Source: Halomonas sp. UBA3074 (GTDB lineage: Bacteria; Pseudomonadota; Gammaproteobacteria; Pseudomonadales; Halomonadaceae). Taken from it: 64,000 bases of DNA. Location of the stretch: the NCBI RefSeq assembly GCF_002366715.1, contig NZ_DFBS01000049.1:1-64000 (forward strand), read 5' to 3'. This document shows positions 16,656 through 24,868 of this stretch, piece after piece; the stretch's first letter is position 1, and each line of letters begins with the position of its first letter. The position numbers and the translations under genes are program-made. Under the pieces are notes generated by a model that saw only the letters and a list, made by a program, of their open reading frames with translations, ran no database searches and was not told where the DNA came from.

Positions 16656-16741
16656 TTAGTACCGTTAAAATACAGCTATATAGTCGGGCGATATTTCGCT
16701 CTTTTATCCACTCTATTATTAATCAATGCCCAAGGGACGCT

Positions 16742-16825
16742 ATGCTGCTTGCTGTGAACGCCCACTGGTTAGGGCTAATAGGAATGGGGCTCGGCGCATG
16801 CCGTACGAGCTGGAGGAGCGTGTGA
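16742..16825 (+). CDS. Putative 27-aa leader peptide abutting rpoE
   Basis: The ORF encodes MLLAVNAHWLGLIGMGLGAC, then seven residues ending RSV. Its TGA (16823-16825) is immediately followed by the rpoE ATG. AAGGGA at 16732-16737 gives it a ribosome site. The rpoE ribosome site GGAGGAG (16812-16818) lies inside it, so its translation would sweep over and expose that site. E. coli rpoE has an analogous coupled leader ORF, rseD; the resemblance is in arrangement only. An overlapping ATG at 16726 in another frame lacks a ribosome site. Confidence 0.45.
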   Translation: MLLAVNAHWLGLIGMGLGACRTSWRSV

Positions 16826-17425
16826 ATGGGCACTCGGGAAACAGACCAACAGCTTGTTGAACGTGCCCAAAAAGGTGATACGCGCGCTTTCGATTTGCTG
16901 GTAAAAAAGTACCAGCACAAAATTATCGGCCTGATCGGTCGTTACGTTCATGACCATTCTGAGGTTCAGGATGTGGCGCAGGAGGCATTTATCAAGGCCT
17001 ATCGTGCCTTGGGTAAATTTCGTGCCGAAAGCGCGTTTTATACCTGGATGTACCGTATTGCTATCAATACCGCGAAAAATCACTTGGTTTCTCGTGGCCG
17101 ACGCCCCCCAGGTAGCGATCTAGATATTGTCGATGCGGAAATTATCGATCAAAGCGGGCGATTGGCCGATTCAGAGTCACCAGAGGCGGCTATTGCGCGA
17201 GACCAGCTTGAGGCAGCGGTTTACCAGGCAATTGAAAACTTACCTGATGATTTACGTACTGCGATTACCTTGCGGGAGCTGGATGGGCTTGCTTACGAGG
17301 ATATCGCTCAGGTCATGCAGTGCCCTGTGGGCACTGTTCGTTCACGAATTTTTCGCGCGCGCGAAGCGGTCGATGAGCATATTCGTCCGCTCGTCTCGAC
17401 GGCTAGGAACAGTCGTGATGAGTAA
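16826..17425 (+). CDS. rpoE: RNA polymerase sigma factor RpoE/AlgU
   Basis: This 199-aa extracytoplasmic-function sigma factor has region 2 at about 20-90 (LLVKKYQHKIIGL, then DVAQEAFIKAYRAL and WMYRIAINTAKNHL). Region 4 is at about 135-185 (LPDDLRTAITLRELDG, YEDIAQVM, GTVRSRIFRARE). It directs transcription of envelope-stress genes and is held inactive at the membrane by RseA. The next genes are its regulators in the usual order, although rseA is separated by an unusually long 276-base gap. Confidence 0.95.
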   Translation: MGTRETDQQLVERAQKGDTRAFDLLVKKYQHKIIGLIGRYVHDHSEVQDVAQEAFIKAYRALGKFRAESAFYTWMYRIAINTAKNHLVSRGRRPPGSDLDIVDAEIIDQSGRLADSESPEAAIARDQLEAAVYQAIENLPDDLRTAITLRELDGLAYEDIAQVMQCPVGTVRSRIFRAREAVDEHIRPLVSTARNSRDE

Positions 17426-17701
17426 CGGTCGGTGATGAAGAGCAAAATAAGCAAGGTTTTACTTTTTTTGTGAACTGTCTGGCATGTTTAGCGTCATACG
17501 CATGACTATCTTGATGAGCACATTGGATATGTCGATGTGCAAAGCGCCATGAGCTTAGCGTTGTAAATGAGCTAAAAGTTTTCTGAGTGAGTTTACAACG
17601 GAGTCTTGGCCTTGGAAGTCGTCGGTGGGATGAAGCCTGTTAGTGATTTAGCAGTTTTCGTCACACCAGTACTTCTTTTAAACAGTGTGAGGGTGTGAAG
17701 T
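17426..17701 (+). promoter_or_regulatory. Long rpoE-rseA spacer with promoter-like and inverted-repeat elements
   Basis: GAACTG (17472-17477), a 16-base spacer and TCATA (17494-17498) resemble an RpoE-class promoter that could drive rseA separately. Further down, GTTGTAAA (17562-17569) and TTTACAAC (17592-17599) form a perfect 8-bp inverted repeat with a 22-base spacer. No convincing ORF or terminator is visible. In most relatives known to me rseA/mucA follows the sigma gene closely. The separate promoter is inference. Confidence 0.35.
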
Positions 17702-18427
17702 ATGAGTCAAAACACACGGGAATCACTTTCGGTGTTAATGGATGGCGAAAGTGATGAGCTAGAGCTTCGCCGAGTGTTGAAGGCACTGCCTAATGATGAC
17801 GATGCCGCAGATACATGGCGCCGATACCACCTCGCGCGAAGCATGATGCAACGTGAGCAGGGTGTTGATGTAAGCGTTGATCTTTCGGCGGGTATCATGG
17901 CTCGATTGCAAGAAGAGCCCGCTCCAATGATGGAAGGTTCTGAGCAAGTAGCTCGCCATCGCAGTGGAGGAATTTCCTTTGCTCGTGGCGCTGGCGTGGC
18001 TGCAGCTGTCTCTTTGATGGTCATCACTGGCGTGCAGTTTTTTGGTAATGAAGCCTCGGTTGGTCAAGGCACTAATACTGCTACGACGGCCTCGAATGCT
18101 AACCAGGGAAGTCAGGTGCAACCCGTCAGTTTGGCCTCCCAGCCAACGGTTGCTCGCGCTGATATGCCCATGTTTGAACCTACACCGTTCAGGATTAGTG
18201 GGCAGTCTGGCCAAAGTGGCTTAATGAACATAAGCGAAGCTGGTTTTTCTGCGCAGACTCCTCGAGGCGTGACTGCTTCACAAGGCACCACGATTGATGT
18301 TGATCAGATTGGCCTATTGCAATCCTATCTGGAGCAACATACGCAAAGCGCCGCTTACGGTAGTGGTGATAGCTGGATGCCGTTGATGCGCTCTTCCGCG
18401 GTAACTGAGCCCCTCGGTCAGCGCTAA
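17702..18427 (+). CDS. rseA: Sigma-E anti-sigma factor RseA/MucA
   Basis: This 241-aa single-pass membrane protein has a cytoplasmic sigma-binding domain at about 1-75 (ESLSVLMDGESDELELRRVL, then WRRYHLARSMMQ). One membrane helix lies near 100-118 (GAGVAAAVSLMVITGVQFF), followed by a Ser/Gln/Thr-rich periplasmic region to the C-terminus. Stress-triggered proteolysis of RseA releases RpoE. GTGTGAGGGTGTGA precedes the ATG. No truncation of the MucA kind is seen. Confidence 0.9.
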   Translation: MSQNTRESLSVLMDGESDELELRRVLKALPNDDDAADTWRRYHLARSMMQREQGVDVSVDLSAGIMARLQEEPAPMMEGSEQVARHRSGGISFARGAGVAAAVSLMVITGVQFFGNEASVGQGTNTATTASNANQGSQVQPVSLASQPTVARADMPMFEPTPFRISGQSGQSGLMNISEAGFSAQTPRGVTASQGTTIDVDQIGLLQSYLEQHTQSAAYGSGDSWMPLMRSSAVTEPLGQR

Positions 18428-18480
18428 ACTGATGCCATGCTTTATGGTGACGCCTATCCGGTAAGTAGGGAGTGCGCGAG

Positions 18481-19524
18481 ATGCAAGTGCGCAATTTAAT
18501 GGTTGTTTTGCGGATAAGGCGTGCATGGGTACTGGCAGGGATAGTGTGTATGTTCCCAACGGGGGCGTATGCTGATAGTTCTAATAGCCCGTCAGAAGAT
18601 CTTAGCAATGAGCACGCCGGTTATGAATGTGCGGCTAATTCACGACCAGCCCCTGATAGTGCAACGCAGTGGCTTGAGCACGGTTTATGGGCAAGTCACT
18701 GCTATGGTTTTCAGGCGAGGGCGGTGGCTATTGACGCTGTTGGCGTGCGTACCCTGGCACTTTCTCACCGCATTCAAAACGGCATTCGACAGCAGGTGGT
18801 TCAGTACTTAGATGGACCCTCTGTCAGTATCGAAAGACGTTCACCAGTAGGTCGGCTTGCCTGGACGGAAGATGACAGTAGTGGTGAGCTGCCTTCACCT
18901 GATCGGTGGGCGACGCACCTAGAAGAATTTTATTCAGTTACGCTTGAAGATCAGACGCGTGTTGCGGGTCGTGACGCTGTTAAGTTAGTGTTTGAACCGC
19001 GCGATCAATGGCGCTTCTCTCACGAATGGTGGCTAGATCAAGCGACCGGCTTGTTATTGAAGCATGTCCTTATTGATCAACAAGGGCAAATCATTGAAAC
19101 CTTCCAAATTACCCAGCTTCAATCGCCTCAACAGTATACCGGGGTCGTTCGGTTAGACGGTCCGAAGGTGGCCCCGAGCACGCCTTGGCAGGCTAAATGG
19201 CTGCCCGCTGGGTTTGTTAATCAGCCAGTGACTTTTACCGGCAATGACCGACAGCAACGCGTTTATAGCGATGGTCTGGCGACAGTCAGTCTTTTTGTAG
19301 AACCTCTTTCCTCTGATACTACTCCCGCGCTGCAAGAGGGTGTCCAACAGCTGGGCGTTTCTGCGGTTGCTGTCAAGCATGCAATGACCGACGAAGAACA
19401 TTGGCAGTTAGTGGCGATTGGTGAACTACCGGTCGCCACGCTCCAGCGCATCGTGCAGTCGGTCAGTTTCGATTTGCCACCCGCACAGACCCATCGCCGA
19501 AGCGGTGATGAAGCGGCGCAGTAG
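18481..19524 (+). CDS. rseB: Sigma-E regulatory protein RseB/MucB
   Basis: This 347-aa periplasmic protein has a signal peptide ending near TGAYA. The MucB/RseB N-terminal lipoprotein-like domain (LEHGLWASHCYGFQ to FEPRDQWRFSHEWWLDQATG) is followed by a C-terminal domain starting around APSTPWQAKWLP. RseB binds RseA and shields it from cleavage until mislocalised lipid or peptide displaces it. ATG 18481 has GTAGGGAG ten bases upstream; a GTG three codons earlier is too close to that site. Confidence 0.87.
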   Translation: MQVRNLMVVLRIRRAWVLAGIVCMFPTGAYADSSNSPSEDLSNEHAGYECAANSRPAPDSATQWLEHGLWASHCYGFQARAVAIDAVGVRTLALSHRIQNGIRQQVVQYLDGPSVSIERRSPVGRLAWTEDDSSGELPSPDRWATHLEEFYSVTLEDQTRVAGRDAVKLVFEPRDQWRFSHEWWLDQATGLLLKHVLIDQQGQIIETFQITQLQSPQQYTGVVRLDGPKVAPSTPWQAKWLPAGFVNQPVTFTGNDRQQRVYSDGLATVSLFVEPLSSDTTPALQEGVQQLGVSAVAVKHAMTDEEHWQLVAIGELPVATLQRIVQSVSFDLPPAQTHRRSGDEAAQ

Positions 19525-19557
19525 CAGCAGTGATCCATATGCGACGAGGAATATAAG

Positions 19558-20019
19558 ATGCTTCCTGATTCCTGCTCTTCTTTATTCCGAACGGGTACCG
19601 TGGTGGGGCATGAAGCACATCGCCTTATTGTAGAAATGACCCCCCAAGAGAGCTGTGAGCAGTGTGCTCAAGGCAGAGGGTGCGGCTTAGGGTTATTAGC
19701 GAAACGTGGCCATCAACGCATTGCCGTGGCGCTTCCTGAGCCGTTTCAACAGGGTGATCAGTTTGCTCCCAAGGGCTATGCCTTAGGTGACCGGGTCACC
19801 ATCAGCTTGCCAACTACCTCGGTCACGCTGCTGGCTTTTTTTATTTATGGGCTTCCTCTGTTGTTGGCGCTTCTGCTGTCAGGGGTTGTATCGCTTGCTA
19901 GTCCTCTGAATTGGCTGGCTCCGGTGGTTTTTTTTATTGCCTTGGTCGCTGGGGTTGCCAGTGTTAAATATCTATTGCACGGGCGAAGGGAACACTTTCG
20001 TCCGCGCTTGGTCAGTTAA
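19558..20019 (+). CDS. rseC: RseC family membrane protein
   Basis: This 153-aa inner-membrane protein has the four-cysteine N-terminal motif CEQCAQGRGCGLG (about 33-45, plus upstream residues). Two membrane helices follow (about 86-110 and 116-137) and a basic C-terminus (HGRREHFRPR). The family acts as a positive modulator of sigma-E and in SoxR reduction. It sits between rseB and the protease gene, as in related genomes. Confidence 0.9.
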   Translation: MLPDSCSSLFRTGTVVGHEAHRLIVEMTPQESCEQCAQGRGCGLGLLAKRGHQRIAVALPEPFQQGDQFAPKGYALGDRVTISLPTTSVTLLAFFIYGLPLLLALLLSGVVSLASPLNWLAPVVFFIALVAGVASVKYLLHGRREHFRPRLVS

Positions 20020-20127
20020 TGCGACCTTTTAATTCTCTAGCATGAATTCTCCAGCACTCTTCCAAGAATATTGCTGAGATTTGTGGTTCTGCCTTCGATT
20101 AATATCATCCTAAGTAGGAGCTCTTGC

Positions 20128-21540
20128 ATGAAGCGCTTGATACTCCCCTCCACCCTCTGGGTATGCATGGTGGCATTGCTAACCGTTGGCCAAGCAGCTA
20201 GCGCCCAGGGCTTGCCTGATTTTACCGAGTTGGTGGAAGAGGCTGCCCCAGGGGTGGTCAATATCTCTACCAGTCGTACGGTTCAGCGTAGCAGCGCACC
20301 TGGTTTCGAAGGGTTTGGTGGACAGGAAATCCCTGAAATCTTCCGCCACTTCTTTGGTGATAGTTTGCCAACGCCGCCTAACGGTGGAGAGGGCCGCAGT
20401 GAGCAGCGGCAATCGTTAGGTTCGGGGTTCGTCATTAGTGAAGATGGCTATGTCATGACGAACGCGCACGTTGTTCAAGACGCTGATGAGATTCTTGTGC
20501 GTCTTAATGATCGGCGTGAATTGAGCGCAGAAGTGATTGGCAGTGATCCACAAACCGATGTGGCGCTGTTAAAGATAGAAGCAACGGACTTACCGACACT
20601 GAGCTTGGGTGATTCTGATGACTTGAAAGTCGGCGAATGGGTAGCGGCGATTGGCTCCCCCTTTGGCTTTGATCACTCAGTGACCGCAGGTATCGTTAGT
20701 GCCATTAATCGCACCTTACCCCGTGATGCGTATGTGCCATTTATTCAAACCGATGTGGCGATCAATCCGGGTAATTCTGGTGGGCCGCTGTTCAATCTTG
20801 AGGGCGAAGTCGTCGGCATCAACTCGCAGATATTTACCCGTAGCGGCGGCTTTATGGGGGTCTCGTTTGCCATTCCCATCAATGTCGCCATGGATGTAGC
20901 GGAGCAACTGCGTGAAGACGGTCGAGTTAATCGTGGCTGGCTGGGCGTGATGATCCAACCTGTCTCTCAAGACCTGGCAGAGTCCTTTGGAATGGACAAT
21001 GCGATTGGCGCTTTGATTGCCGACCTGGACCCTGAGGGCCCGGCTGCACAGGGTGGGCTACAAGCGGGCGACGTTATTCTTGAAGTCAATGGCGAAGAAG
21101 TCGAACGCTCCAGCACGTTGCCACGCCTGATTGGTCGCGGTGCACCGGGCACAGAGGTAGAGCTCACCTTGATGCGTGATGGTGAAGAGATCACTGAGTC
21201 AGTCGAGTTGGGTAGCTGGCCGGATGCGGAGCAGCCGCAAGCGCAGGCCAACAGCAATGATCAAACCCGCCTGGGCGTGATGGTGGCTGAAATCGATGAG
21301 GCGATGCGTGAACAGCTCAATATCTCAGGCGGCGTCGAAGTTCGCCAAGTCGAGCCAGACAGCGTGGCAGCCAACGCCGGTATTCAGCCTGGTGATGTGC
21401 TGGTGAGCATCGATCATCGTGGCGTGTCTTCTTCAGAAGAGTTGGTCAGTATTGTGGAAGAGTTGCCCACTGATCGCGCTATTCCAATTCGCCTCTTCCG
21501 TGAGGGCCGTTCCTTATTCGTAGCCCTTCGCCTCGAGTAA
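20128..21540 (+). CDS. mucD: Periplasmic serine protease/chaperone MucD (DegP family)
   Basis: This 470-aa protein has a signal peptide (MKRLILPSTLWVCMVALL, cut near ASA-QG). The trypsin-like domain has the triad His114 (TNAHVV), Asp144 (QTDVALL) and Ser217 (GNSGGPLFN). Two PDZ domains follow, at about 275-365 (RGWLGVMIQPV) and about 380-470. It degrades or refolds damaged envelope proteins and dampens RpoE signalling. TAGGAG lies upstream of ATG 20128. It is the last gene of the rpoE group. Confidence 0.93.
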   Translation: MKRLILPSTLWVCMVALLTVGQAASAQGLPDFTELVEEAAPGVVNISTSRTVQRSSAPGFEGFGGQEIPEIFRHFFGDSLPTPPNGGEGRSEQRQSLGSGFVISEDGYVMTNAHVVQDADEILVRLNDRRELSAEVIGSDPQTDVALLKIEATDLPTLSLGDSDDLKVGEWVAAIGSPFGFDHSVTAGIVSAINRTLPRDAYVPFIQTDVAINPGNSGGPLFNLEGEVVGINSQIFTRSGGFMGVSFAIPINVAMDVAEQLREDGRVNRGWLGVMIQPVSQDLAESFGMDNAIGALIADLDPEGPAAQGGLQAGDVILEVNGEEVERSSTLPRLIGRGAPGTEVELTLMRDGEEITESVELGSWPDAEQPQAQANSNDQTRLGVMVAEIDEAMREQLNISGGVEVRQVEPDSVAANAGIQPGDVLVSIDHRGVSSSEELVSIVEELPTDRAIPIRLFREGRSLFVALRLE

Positions 21541-21556
21541 TCGCATAACAGGCTTC

Positions 21557-21586
21557 CAGCCCGGCAGGATGTTTATTGCCGGGCTG
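21557..21586 (+). other. Hairpin after mucD
   Basis: The perfect 10-bp stem CAGCCCGGCA / TGCCGGGCTG has a 10-base loop and no T tract. It may protect the mRNA end or act together with the terminator that follows. Confidence 0.5.
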
Positions 21587-21611
21587 ATCCTCTACGCTTG
21601 ACCCACTGAAT

Positions 21612-21640
21612 CGACGCACCATTGCGTCGGTTTTTTATTT
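21612..21640 (+). terminator. Rho-independent terminator after mucD
   Basis: CGACGCA / TGCGTCG (21612-21618 with 21623-21629) with a CCAT loop is followed by GTTTTTTATTT. The stem itself is symmetric, so it may also serve the small minus-strand gene that ends 40 bases away. Confidence 0.85.
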
Positions 21641-21681
21641 CCCTTCTGTGTGTCTTTCTCTCTACTTACTTCCCTTCCAGA

Positions 21682-21880
21682 TTAGTTTTTGTCGCGTTTG
21701 CTACTTTTTTTAACCACCTCTTTTTCCGCTAGGCTCGCGATCATGTCGTGCTCGAATCGCCCCAGAAGTACCATAATAATGAGCCCTAAAAGAGTGAACA
21801 TAGCGGCCAAGGCACAAGGCCAAGCCAGTCGCCACCACCAGTCGGGCTAGCATATCCAATATGGGGATTTGGGTATCCAT
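21682..21880 (-). pseudogene. Small single-pass membrane protein gene with an apparent frameshift
   Basis: On the minus strand ATG 21880 has an excellent ribosome site (AAGGA, 21887-21891) and begins MDTQIPILDMLAR. In that frame the reading continues to a stop at 21710 with a poor hydrophobic core. Dropping one base near 21841 joins it to another frame that reads WWWRLAWPCALAAMFTLLGL, then IIMVLLGRFEHD and a charged tail ending SKRDKN (stop 21682-21684). That would be a good 65-aa membrane protein. The second frame has an in-frame TAG at 21847-21849 and no start of its own. I do not recognise the family. A sequencing error is possible. Confidence 0.45.
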
Positions 21881-22167
21881 AACGTTCCTTGTCGTTTCAT
21901 CTGATAACACCGCTAGATAAAAACTAGCAAAGGCTAGGAAAGGCTAGGAAAGAGACAAAGCTGATACGCTTTATGGGCAGGGGTATTTAAAAAGACTCGA
22001 TAGCGATATTCATCGTGTGCGGCACTAACGGTTATTTTCGGCATTTTTTGATGAACATAGCACCGGAACCTCACTAACGGTACAATGTCACCAAATTTCG
22101 ACTGCGCAACTCATCATCTAATTTTTAATTGTGCAATGTTGCGTACACACCCGGATTAAAACGGCAA
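21881..22167. other. Intergenic region upstream of lepA
   Basis: It holds a perfect 10-bp direct repeat AGGCTAGGAA (21931-21940, 21941-21950) next to the near-palindrome GCTAGATAAAAACTAGC (21912-21928), and AT-rich sequence before lepA. No gene, RNA or clear promoter could be assigned. Confidence 0.5.
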
Positions 22168-23982
22168 ATGACCCAAGAAAACGATAGCAAGATCAAGCAC
22201 ATACGAAATTTCTCTATCATCGCGCACATTGATCACGGCAAGTCGACGCTCTCTGATCGCCTCATCCAAACGTGTGATGGCTTGACCGCCCGTGAGCTTA
22301 AAGAGCAAGTGCTCGACTCCATGGACATCGAGCGTGAGCGCGGTATCACCATCAAGGCCCAGTCGGTCACCCTGGATTACACCGCCGCCGATGGGAAGGT
22401 CTATCAGCTCAATTTCATCGATACGCCTGGCCACGTCGACTTCTCCTATGAGGTTTCTCGCTCGCTCTATGCCTGCGAAGGCGCGCTGTTGGTGGTCGAT
22501 GCGGCGCAAGGGGTTGAAGCACAATCGGTTGCCAACTGCTACACCGCCATCGAGCAAGGGCTTGAAGTATTGCCGGTGCTTAACAAGATTGATTTGCCTC
22601 AGGCGGATCCTGACCGTGTGGCGCAAGAAATTGAAGAGATCATCGGTCTAGATGCCACCGATGCCTGCCAAGTGTCCGCTAAAAGCGGCATCGGCATAGA
22701 TGCACTGCTTGAGCGCTTAGTCCGTGACATTCCGCCCCCGAAAGGCGACCCGGACGCACCGCTACAAGCACTGATTATCGACTCTTGGTTTGATAACTAC
22801 CTGGGTGTCGTGTCGCTGGTGCGTCTCTTTGATGGCACGCTGCGCAAAGGCGATAAAATCCGGATCAAATCGACGGGTCGCGATTGGGGCACCACGGAAG
22901 TGGGTATCTTTACCCCCTTACGTAAGCAAACCGACATTCTGCGGGCCGGTGAAGTCGGCTTTATCGTAGCGGGTATCAAAGAAATTCATGGTGCGCCGGT
23001 CGGCGACACCATAACGCATACCAAAACACCGGACGTGGCGCGGTTGCCCGGCTTTCAAAAAGTGAAGCCACAGGTGTATGCCGGTATGTTTCCGGTCAGT
23101 GCGGATGATTACGAAGATTTCCGTGATGCGCTTGAGAAGCTGGCGCTCAATGACGCCTCGCTGGAGTACGAGCCTGAAAATTCCGACGCCCTTGGCTTTG
23201 GCTTCCGGGTGGGGTTCCTCGGCACGCTGCACATGGAGATTATCCAAGAGCGTCTGGAGCGTGAGTATAATATCGATCTGCTCACTACCGCTCCCACGGT
23301 TGTCTATGAGTTAGCAATGAAAAATGGCGACGTTAACTACGTTTCCAACCCCTCAAAGCTTCCCGACATGGCTGACGTGGATGAAATGCGTGAGCCAGTG
23401 GTGCGTGCCAGCATTTTGGTGCCTCAGGAGTACGTAGGCAATGTCATCACCGAGTGTGAACAGCGCCGCGGCACCCAGCGTGACATGCAGTTCTTGGGCA
23501 ATCAGATCCAACTGGCCTATGAATTACCCATGTCCGAAGTGGTCATGGACTTCTTTGATCGCCTGAAGTCTATCTCGAAGGGCTACGCATCGCTCGAATA
23601 CAACTTTGAGCGCTTTGAAGAGGCCAAACTGGTGCGCCTCGATGTGCTGATTAATGGCGACAAAGTCGATGCATTAGCCGTCATCATCCACCGCGATCAC
23701 GCTCATCAGCGTGGCCGTTTGCTGGTGGAAAAAATGAAAGAGTTGATTCCGCGTCAAATGTTTGACGTCGCCATTCAGGCGGCCATCGGTGGTCAGGTGG
23801 TGGCACGTTCAACGGTGAAGGCGCTGCGCAAAAATGTCACCGCCAAGTGTTACGGCGGCGATGTCAGCCGTAAGAAGAAGCTGCTCGAAAAACAGAAAGC
23901 GGGTAAGAAACGCATGAAACAAGTGGGGCGTGTGGAAATTCCCCAGGATGCCTTCCTTGCTGTGCTCAAGGTAAACGACTAG
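22168..23982 (+). CDS. lepA: Elongation factor 4 (LepA)
   Basis: This 604-aa translational GTPase back-translocates or aids ribosomes under stress. G motifs are seen: HIDHGKST (G1), RGITIKAQ (G2), DTPGHVDF (G3), NKIDLP (G4) and SAKSG (G5). The protein lacks EF-G domain IV and has the LepA C-terminal domain (KALRKNVTAKCYGGDVSRKK). The length equals the family norm. The start at MTQENDSKIKHIRN agrees with homologues; thirteen extra codons upstream are possible but unconserved. lepB follows 15 bases later, the usual pairing. Confidence 0.96.
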   Translation: MTQENDSKIKHIRNFSIIAHIDHGKSTLSDRLIQTCDGLTARELKEQVLDSMDIERERGITIKAQSVTLDYTAADGKVYQLNFIDTPGHVDFSYEVSRSLYACEGALLVVDAAQGVEAQSVANCYTAIEQGLEVLPVLNKIDLPQADPDRVAQEIEEIIGLDATDACQVSAKSGIGIDALLERLVRDIPPPKGDPDAPLQALIIDSWFDNYLGVVSLVRLFDGTLRKGDKIRIKSTGRDWGTTEVGIFTPLRKQTDILRAGEVGFIVAGIKEIHGAPVGDTITHTKTPDVARLPGFQKVKPQVYAGMFPVSADDYEDFRDALEKLALNDASLEYEPENSDALGFGFRVGFLGTLHMEIIQERLEREYNIDLLTTAPTVVYELAMKNGDVNYVSNPSKLPDMADVDEMREPVVRASILVPQEYVGNVITECEQRRGTQRDMQFLGNQIQLAYELPMSEVVMDFFDRLKSISKGYASLEYNFERFEEAKLVRLDVLINGDKVDALAVIIHRDHAHQRGRLLVEKMKELIPRQMFDVAIQAAIGGQVVARSTVKALRKNVTAKCYGGDVSRKKKLLEKQKAGKKRMKQVGRVEIPQDAFLAVLKVND

Positions 23983-23997
23983 GAAAGAACACCACCC

Positions 23998-24801
23998 ATG
24001 GATTTTTCATTACTTTTGGTACTCGCCGTTGCGCTTTCGGGCGTTATTTATCTGTTGGACGTGTTGGTATTAAAGCCCAAACGCCGCCAGCGTTTTGCCA
24101 CAGCAGAGGCCAATACCCAGGAAGGTCTTGACCCAGTTACTAGCGAAAAGCTGCTTAAAGAGCCTTGGCCCGTTGACTACGCGCGGTCGTTTTTTCCTGT
24201 GCTGCTGGTCGTGTTGGTGGTGCGTAGCTTTATTATCGAGCCCTTTCAGATTCCGTCAGGCTCAATGCGTCCTACGCTGGAAGTGGGTGATTTTATCCTG
24301 GTCAATAAGTTTGCCTATGGTCTCCGCCTGCCGGTAGTGAATACCCGCTTTATCGAAGTGGATGACCCAGAGCGCGGGGACGTGATGGTGTTTCGTTTCC
24401 CTGATGAACCGTCGGTCAATTTCATCAAGCGCGTAGTCGGACTGCCCGGCGACCGTATTCGCTATGAAGGTAAGCAGCTCTATGTCAACGGTGAAGCGGT
24501 GACAAAAGAGTTGATAGAAGAAGGGACTGAGAGTTCTCCTGAGCAGCTATTATTAGCGGAACGCCTTGGCGAAGCGGATCACTTCATTTACAACAATCCG
24601 CGTGACCCTGGCCCACAAATGCGTGAAGTAGAAGTGCCTGAAGGACATTACTTCATGATGGGTGATAACCGTGATCACTCGAATGACAGCCGCTACTGGG
24701 GGTTCGTACCAGAAGAGAACATCGTGGGCCGCGCGTTTGCCGTGTGGATGCATTGGGATGGTGGTTTGCCGAGTTTCACTAGCGTGCGGCACATTGAGTG
24801 A
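23998..24801 (+). CDS. lepB: Signal peptidase I
   Basis: This 267-aa inner-membrane protease removes signal peptides from exported proteins. The N-terminus has a membrane helix (about 3-24) and a second hydrophobic stretch near 62-78. The catalytic Ser89 is in PSGSMRPTL and Lys144 in VNFIKRVVG. The box GDNRDHSNDSRYWGFVP is present near the C-terminus. It follows lepA in the same orientation with a 15-base gap. Confidence 0.95.
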   Translation: MDFSLLLVLAVALSGVIYLLDVLVLKPKRRQRFATAEANTQEGLDPVTSEKLLKEPWPVDYARSFFPVLLVVLVVRSFIIEPFQIPSGSMRPTLEVGDFILVNKFAYGLRLPVVNTRFIEVDDPERGDVMVFRFPDEPSVNFIKRVVGLPGDRIRYEGKQLYVNGEAVTKELIEEGTESSPEQLLLAERLGEADHFIYNNPRDPGPQMREVEVPEGHYFMMGDNRDHSNDSRYWGFVPEENIVGRAFAVWMHWDGGLPSFTSVRHIE

Positions 24802-24868
24802 AGGATCTGCTTACGTTGAGCTTAGTCAGTTATGTCACTTTAGTTAACGTCAATGACGTAGGAGAGCT

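Noticed and set aside
16726..16859. Alternative upstream ORF MPKGRYAACC... overlapping the rpoE start
   Set aside because: It has no ribosome site, runs into the rpoE coding region and is less plausible than the 27-codon ORF in another frame.
21557..21586. First hairpin after mucD as the terminator
   Set aside because: It has no T tract; the second hairpin at 21612-21640 has a proper one.
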